DNA from: Pseudobacteriovorax antillogorgiicola
Lineage (GTDB): Bacteria > Bdellovibrionota_B > Oligoflexia > Oligoflexales > RGVZ01
Reading direction: 5' to 3'
NCBI GenBank assembly: GCA_945865565.1
Contig: CAMBEK010000003.1
Span: forward strand, 186,001 to 250,000
DNA length: 64,000 nucleotides
The position numbers and the translations under genes were made by a program. The notes under the pieces are model-generated. The model saw only the letters and a program-made list of their open reading frames with translations. It ran no database searches and was not told the origin of the DNA. Positions 59,125 through 64,000 of this stretch are shown here, piece by piece. The stretch's first letter is position 1, and every line of letters starts with the position of its first letter.

Positions 59125-61389
59125 CTAAATATCGTCCCAGTCATAGGTCAATTCTTTGCCCGTATCGGGCTCAAGGTGGTGAACCGCGACCTTGCGTTTG
59201 CCGAGCCCGTCAAATTCGACAACGGCTTTGACATGTCCAAATTCATCGATGATTTGATCAATGATTCCAGAACCATAAGTTGGGTGATTGACACGGTCAC
59301 CAACGGCCGCGTCATAAGGCTCAGACTGCTTGCTTGAACGGTTCGTGGATTCCGCGTCATCGTCATAATCACGGTTCCAAGAATCCACCATAGCCTTATG
59401 GTTGATGTCGGTAGCCATCAGGTCACGAGGAATTTCTTTTAAAAATCGTGAAGGCATATTGGCCATGGTGTTGTTGAAAACGCGGCGGCGAAAGGCACTG
59501 GAGAGGGAAAGTTTTTTTCGGGCCCGCGTCATCCCAACGTAGAACAAGCGGCGCTCTTCTTCCAGATCGGCCTCATCTTCCGATGACTTGCCATAAGGCA
59601 GCAGCCCATCCTCAACGCCGACAATGTACACGCGGTCGTACTCAAGCCCTTTGGCACTGTGCAAGGTCATCAAACTGACGCCTTGAGCGTTTTCGTCTTC
59701 CGTGGTCACAAGCGTAACGGATTGCAACCAGTCGGAGAGGGCCTCGAGCCCTTTTTTGGATCCCTCTTCTTCAAATACGGCAAGGGCACCTGCGAGATCG
59801 TGAATATTTTCAAGTTTGTCGACGACCTTGTCGGGAAATCTATTTTCAAGCCAAGTCCGGTAGCCGGTCAGCTTGACGAGGGTTTCGACAAAATTCGCAA
59901 GACCACCGACCGCCAACTGTGCCCTCAATTCATCGAGCAATTCAGAAAACGCCCTGAATTTTGGGCCAACCCGAGGCGCATTGTCATCCGCCAGCTGCCT
60001 TAGGGTTGCCAGCATCGGTTTTCCGAGGCTGTTTGCTGCCTTCGCCAGCTGGTCTACCGCTGTGTCCCCAAGGCCGCGCGCTGGAACATTAATCACACGG
60101 CGCAGGCTGACATCATCAGCGGGGTTGGCAAGAAGCCGCATGTAGGCCATAAGGTCCTTGACCTCGGCGCGGTCATAAAAGCGGAGCGCCCCGTACACCC
60201 GGTATGGAATCCGGTCCCGGCGAAGGGCTTCTTCAAGGGGACGCGACTGACTGTTGGTCCGGTAAAAAATCGCCACATCCCGCAGAGGATAGGTGCTGAT
60301 TTCGTCAAGGATCGACCGGGCTACGGCCCAAGCCTCGACTTCCTCGTCGGCCTCAATGCGGAAATGAATTGGATCGCCCCGGTCGTTTGCCGTCCAAAGT
60401 CTTTTCTGGGCGCGCTTCGTATTGTTCCCGATGACTGAACTCGCCGCATCCACAATGGTGCTTGTAGACCGGTAGTTTTGCTCCAACTTCAATGTCTTGG
60501 CATCGGGATATGTGGTTCCAAATTCCAAAATATTTGCCGGAGTTGCTCCGCGCCAACTGTAAATCGACTGATCATCGTCACCAACAACGCAAAGATTCCG
60601 GTGCGAGGCAGCAATCAGAGTTAAAAGTTCATTTTGGGTTTTATTAGTGTCCTGGTATTCGTCGACCAGGACATACCGGTACTTTTGTTGCATCGCAGTC
60701 CGCACGCGGGAGTTGTTGCGCATGAGGAGCAGCATGTTCATGAGAAGGTCGTCAAAATCCATAGCGTTCGAGGCTGCCAGGACCTCTTGGTACCTCTTGT
60801 AAACATTGAGGGCTGCAACGGGCATCAACTCACCGTAGATGCGGTTAATGGTCTCACGCTCGTGAGGAAAGAGGGCTTCCGTTTTAACGTCATGCAAAAA
60901 GCCGCGGTAATTACCGACCGTGAGATTTTTATCCAGTTTGATTTCGAGTTCTTTTAACACAGCCTTTAAGGCGGACACCGTGTCGCTGTCGTCGTAGATC
61001 GTAAAATCAGAAGTAAAGCCTGCTTCATCGGCAAATTCACGCAGCCACCTGGCGCAAGCCGAATGAAACGTGGTGATCAGGGCGCGCGAACCAAATGGAG
61101 TCAACTCTTCGACCCGGCCACGCATTTCACCGGCCGCCTTGTTCGTAAAAGTCACGGCCACTATTTGCCAGGGCGGAACACCGCCCTCAATCAAATGGAC
61201 AATGCGACGTGTGATGACGCGGGTCTTGCCTGAACCAGCTCCAGCGAAAATCACCATTGGACCGTCGATGTGGGATGCGGCCTCGCGCTGGATCGGGCAC
61301 AGCCCTTCCAAACAGGCTTCGCGCGCGTCCTCCCGACCCCGGATTCCTCCAGGGCGCAGCACGTCGAAAAGATCCGGTTTGTCAGCCAT
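59125..61389 (-). CDS. pcrA: UvrD/PcrA-type ATP-dependent DNA helicase
   Basis: A superfamily 1A helicase of 754 residues: Q-motif LCPIQREAASHIDGP, Walker A GAGSGKTR, VDEYQDTNKTQNEL (Walker B), GDDDQSIYSWRGA, LEQNYRSTSTIVDAA, LMTLHSAKGLEYDRVYIVGV and VGMTRARKKL. The C-terminal tail contains a Tudor-like RNA-polymerase-binding segment (DRVNHPTYGSGIIDQIIDEF) as in PcrA/UvrD. It acts in repair, replication-fork and transcription-conflict handling. ATG 61389 or TTG 61392, directly after the glmS stop. Confidence 0.95.
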   Translation of the reverse strand: MADKPDLFDVLRPGGIRGREDAREACLEGLCPIQREAASHIDGPMVIFAGAGSGKTRVITRRIVHLIEGGVPPWQIVAVTFTNKAAGEMRGRVEELTPFGSRALITTFHSACARWLREFADEAGFTSDFTIYDDSDTVSALKAVLKELEIKLDKNLTVGNYRGFLHDVKTEALFPHERETINRIYGELMPVAALNVYKRYQEVLAASNAMDFDDLLMNMLLLMRNNSRVRTAMQQKYRYVLVDEYQDTNKTQNELLTLIAASHRNLCVVGDDDQSIYSWRGATPANILEFGTTYPDAKTLKLEQNYRSTSTIVDAASSVIGNNTKRAQKRLWTANDRGDPIHFRIEADEEVEAWAVARSILDEISTYPLRDVAIFYRTNSQSRPLEEALRRDRIPYRVYGALRFYDRAEVKDLMAYMRLLANPADDVSLRRVINVPARGLGDTAVDQLAKAANSLGKPMLATLRQLADDNAPRVGPKFRAFSELLDELRAQLAVGGLANFVETLVKLTGYRTWLENRFPDKVVDKLENIHDLAGALAVFEEEGSKKGLEALSDWLQSVTLVTTEDENAQGVSLMTLHSAKGLEYDRVYIVGVEDGLLPYGKSSEDEADLEEERRLFYVGMTRARKKLSLSSAFRRRVFNNTMANMPSRFLKEIPRDLMATDINHKAMVDSWNRDYDDDAESTNRSSKQSEPYDAAVGDRVNHPTYGSGIIDQIIDEFGHVKAVVEFDGLGKRKVAVHHLEPDTGKELTYDWDDI

Positions 61390-61392
61390 CAA

Positions 61393-63225
61393 TTACTCTA
61401 CTGTCACCGACTTCGCGAGATTACGGGGTTGATCCACATCGGTTCCACGCATGTCGGCAACATAGTAGGCAAGCAGTTGCAGTGGAATGACCGACAGGAT
61501 TGATTGCAAATGATCATCATCAATTTGTGGGCACGGAATGTAGTGCTCGCAAATGGAACGGAAACGTTCGTCTTCAATATCTCCGACACCAATAATCCGA
61601 CCTTGGCGCGCTCTGACCTCTTCGATGTTTGAAATCATCTTTTCATATTGTTTGTCGCGGGGGGCAATGGATACCACTGGCATGTGACGATCCACGAGCG
61701 CAATCGGCCCATGTTTCAGCTCACCGCCGGCATAGCCTTCCGCATGAATGTAGGAAATCTCTTTCAACTTCAATGCACCCTCAGTTGCCACCGGGAAACT
61801 TGGCCCGCGGCCAATAAAAAGCATGTTCTGGGCTTCGTACAATTTATGGGCGATCTCCTCAATAACCCCTGAGGCATTCACCGCACGGTCTACCAATGCC
61901 GGAAGGTGTCTCATGGAGTCAAAGGACTTTTCAAGTCGCCCTGCGGCAACCGTCTTGAGTTTTTCGCCAATGGCCAACGACAGGACATAAAAGCTCAGGA
62001 CCATCGCCGTGAAAGCTTTAGTCGAGGCCACGCCAACTTCTGGTCCTGCTTCCATATACAGAACCGCATGGGATGCTCTGGGAATTGACGAAAAGCGCAC
62101 ATTGCAGATGCTCATCACCTGACACCCACGCTCGACCGCATGCTTGACGCAGGCCAAGGTATCTGCCGTTTCACCCGACTGGGAAACTGCAATCACCAAG
62201 GTCGAAGCATCAATGCAGGGATTGCGGTAACGAAATTCACTGGCCAGTTCAACGTTGGCAGGCAGGCGGGTAAACTCTTCGATCATGTAACGCCCGATCT
62301 GTCCCGCATAGTGGGCTGTTCCACAGGCAACGATAGCAACATTCCTGATCCGCCCAAGGTCCAAGGCATCCATTCCCGTTTCCTTGGCGACGAAAGTATT
62401 TTCCTTCAAGTCTACAAGGCGGCTCAAAATGCTGGACATCACGGCAGGCTGCTCGTGAATCTCTTTCAGCATGTAATGTTTGTAGCCTTGCTTGTCGGCA
62501 CTTGAGGCCGACCAGTTAAGAACCGCGGGGTCGCGGCGGACCGGCTTGCCGGCGAAGTCCCAAACTTCAATGGAATTTGCCTTTAAACGCGCAAACTCGC
62601 CGTCCATCAAGAAAACCGCACGATTCGTATGGGGCAAAAGCGCCAACGCATCACTGCCAAAAAAGTTTTCCCCGTCGCCCGCACCAAGGACCACTGGACT
62701 GCCTTGCTTGACGACATACATCTGACCCGGCTCGCGGGCATACATGATGCCCAGCGCATAGGCCCCGCGCAGGTGCTTCACGGTTTCCATGATGGCAGCC
62801 TTGAGATCTTTCGTACGCTCAAGTTCCGCGTGAAGTTGGTGCAAGACCACTTCTGTGTCGGTGTCGCTTTTAAATTCGACGCCAGACTTCATGAGCTGTT
62901 CTTTGAGCTCACGGTAATTTTCAATGATCCCATTATGTATGATGACGAGGTCACCATGAAGGTGCGGGTGGGCATTACGAGCCGTCGGCGCACCGTGGGT
63001 TGCCCACCGGGTATGCCCCATGCCCATCGTTGCCTTTAACGGCAACTCTTCGAGGCGCGGTTCCAGATGAACCAACTTGCCCTCGGCTTTGACGAGTTCG
63101 ATTTTGCCATGATCCAAAACGGCGATGCCGGCTGAATCGTAGCCACGATATTCTAGGCGCTTCAACCCGTCAAAGATCAGGCGAGCGCAAGACTTTGAAC
63201 CAACGTATCCAATGACACCACACAT
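61393..63225 (-). CDS. glmS: Glutamine-fructose-6-phosphate aminotransferase
   Basis: GlmS makes glucosamine-6-phosphate, the first amino-sugar step for peptidoglycan and LPS. The 610 residues begin MCGVIGYVG with the catalytic Cys2 of the glutaminase domain; HTRWATHGAP and HLHGDLVIIHNGIIENY are conserved. Two SIS domains follow (VAVSQSGETADTLA-like VIAVSQSGETADTLACV), ending LAKSVTVE. There is no glmS ribozyme space upstream (28 bases). It directly follows the glmU-like gene, so UDP-GlcNAc synthesis genes are together. Confidence 0.98.
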   Translation of the reverse strand: MCGVIGYVGSKSCARLIFDGLKRLEYRGYDSAGIAVLDHGKIELVKAEGKLVHLEPRLEELPLKATMGMGHTRWATHGAPTARNAHPHLHGDLVIIHNGIIENYRELKEQLMKSGVEFKSDTDTEVVLHQLHAELERTKDLKAAIMETVKHLRGAYALGIMYAREPGQMYVVKQGSPVVLGAGDGENFFGSDALALLPHTNRAVFLMDGEFARLKANSIEVWDFAGKPVRRDPAVLNWSASSADKQGYKHYMLKEIHEQPAVMSSILSRLVDLKENTFVAKETGMDALDLGRIRNVAIVACGTAHYAGQIGRYMIEEFTRLPANVELASEFRYRNPCIDASTLVIAVSQSGETADTLACVKHAVERGCQVMSICNVRFSSIPRASHAVLYMEAGPEVGVASTKAFTAMVLSFYVLSLAIGEKLKTVAAGRLEKSFDSMRHLPALVDRAVNASGVIEEIAHKLYEAQNMLFIGRGPSFPVATEGALKLKEISYIHAEGYAGGELKHGPIALVDRHMPVVSIAPRDKQYEKMISNIEEVRARQGRIIGVGDIEDERFRSICEHYIPCPQIDDDHLQSILSVIPLQLLAYYVADMRGTDVDQPRNLAKSVTVE

Positions 63226-63253
63226 CGGCGTGTTCCTGTCAGAAAAAATAGAG

Positions 63254-64000
63254 TTACTGGATCATGCTCAACGGCGGAATGTTCTCGCCGGGATTCACGA
63301 CATAATTTCGCACCACAGAACCGGCACCGATCACCGCACCATCACCCAACTCGACGTCATCTAGCGTGGCATTAGAACCAACTTTACAACCGCGTCCGAT
63401 AACCGTCCTGCCTTCCAGGCAAACCCCTGAACCAATCTCGCTATCCACTCCGACCTTGCAGTCAGCTTCGATGTGACAGCTTTCAGGGTTGTGAAAGGTG
63501 ACTCCGGATTTCATCAAGGAATCAATCATCCTTCGCACCAAAATCTTTTCCACGGCAGCCAGCTGGCTGCGATCGTTCACCCCCAAAAAGTCTTGCCAAT
63601 CGTCGCATTCGTGAGTGACGACCTTCAGGTTCTTCTGCACGGCGAGGCCAAGACAATCCGTCAGGTAATACTCGCCCTGGCTGTTATTGGGACGGAGCTC
63701 ATCCAACAACCCAAACAGCGAGGCGGCCTTCGCAAAGATCACGCCAGAATTACATCGGTTGATTTTTCTTTGATCAGGGGACGCATCCCGCTCTTCAACG
63801 ATCGCGGCGAAATTGCCGTCCGCACCCGTCAATATGCGCCCGTAGCCGGTTGGATCTGCCACCCGCATGGCCAGGACTCCGAGGTCTGCACCACTGGCGC
63901 GGCAAGTGGCCACAAACTTTGAAAGGGCCAGACCGGTGATGGCCGGGGTGTCGCCGGCGCAGATAATGACCTCATCCGGCTGCATGGCCTGTATTGGGTT
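63254..64000 (-). CDS. glmU: GlmU-type uridylyltransferase with short C-terminal helix, 5' end missing
   Basis: The 3' 248 codons of a gene whose start lies beyond the window. VIICAGDTPAI (GDxP), GYGRIL and ERDAS, INRCNSGVIFA, YYLTDCLGLA and FLGVNDRSQL are the GlmU pyrophosphorylase landmarks. A left-handed helix of hexapeptides follows, but it spans only about 85 residues and ends IPPLSMIQ. Full GlmU has about 200 residues more C-terminally with the acetyltransferase site, so that activity appears to be absent here. The stop codon is a clear TAA, followed by glmS 28 bases on. Confidence 0.85.
   Translation of the reverse strand, partial: NPIQAMQPDEVIICAGDTPAITGLALSKFVATCRASGADLGVLAMRVADPTGYGRILTGADGNFAAIVEERDASPDQRKINRCNSGVIFAKAASLFGLLDELRPNNSQGEYYLTDCLGLAVQKNLKVVTHECDDWQDFLGVNDRSQLAAVEKILVRRMIDSLMKSGVTFHNPESCHIEADCKVGVDSEIGSGVCLEGRTVIGRGCKVGSNATLDDVELGDGAVIGAGSVVRNYVVNPGENIPPLSMIQ

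Noticed and set aside
63226-63253. Possible glmS ribozyme or riboswitch upstream of glmS
   Set aside because: Only 28 bases separate the GlmU-like stop from the glmS start, far too short for the ribozyme.
1-64000. tRNA, rRNA, insertion sequences, phage genes or CRISPR arrays
   Set aside because: Reading both strands I saw no cloverleaf-like gene with CCA or anticodon arms, no transposase or integrase motifs and no regularly spaced repeats.

Overview
The window is a dense, gene-rich bacterial chromosome segment of roughly 50-55% GC by eye. I see no mobile elements, CRISPR arrays, tRNA or rRNA genes. The organism is Gram-negative: it encodes Lgt, many lipoproteins, a BamA/TamA-type outer-membrane barrel, a heptosyltransferase and a Kdo-transferase-like enzyme. 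It is also flagellate, with sigma-54 and sigma-28 type promoters. GTG and TTG starts are frequent, and many genes overlap by 1-14 bases. The mix of PEGA and TolB-like envelope proteins, PilZ proteins, a TPR motor-associated protein and a truncated GlmU suggests a Bdellovibrionota/Oligoflexia or other former deltaproteobacterial lineage. This placement is an inference with low to moderate confidence.

Layout. 1-7077: a partial FAD oxidoreductase, a CBS/membrane/lipoprotein trio, a secreted protein, an HNH-like lipoprotein and a large uncharacterised helical protein. 7189-7974: lgt. 7998-18327: one long leftward flagellar operon (TPR protein, sigma-54 activator, flgB, flgC, fliE, fliF, fliH, fliI, fliJ, motE). 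It starts from a near-perfect sigma-54 promoter at 18381-18396 and has no fliG. Facing it is a sigma-28-like promoter driving a PilZ gene. 19036-21408: a CHASE2-type hybrid histidine kinase. 21503-28502: a rightward run with a promoter, ABC transporter (His-rich FtsX-type permease), DUF3299 protein, two-component pair, dapF, acyltransferase and galE.

28494-36843: a leftward six-gene set of envelope proteins (membrane-anchored protein, small lipoprotein, PEGA lipoprotein, TolB-like propeller, solute-binding protein, PilZ protein with receiver-like domain). It starts from a promoter interleaved with the oppositely directed promoter of a heptosyltransferase, Kdo transferase and RNase G operon (36928-40849). 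40851-45637: a leftward operon of alpha/beta hydrolase, fliK, flgD and a lipoprotein made of three identical six-cysteine modules. 45837-48401: an M1 aminopeptidase. 48468-52083: the conserved rplU-rpmA (terminator) and obgE-nadD-rsfS-rlmH block. 52126-53561: an outer-membrane barrel and a small lipoprotein. 53707-57399: mutS and a DksA-like protein with a histone-H1-like tail. 57411-64000: a leftward glmU(truncated)-glmS-pcrA-ftsB-lipoprotein run.

The most interesting points are the paired sigma-54/sigma-28 flagellar promoter region with operator-like direct repeats, the PflA-like TPR protein heading a flagellar operon without fliG, the three-module cysteine lipoprotein placed where flgE is often found, the DksA variant that keeps its acidic tip but lost three of four zinc cysteines, and the 28-37 kb envelope gene set, which is the best candidate here for an undescribed multi-protein system.
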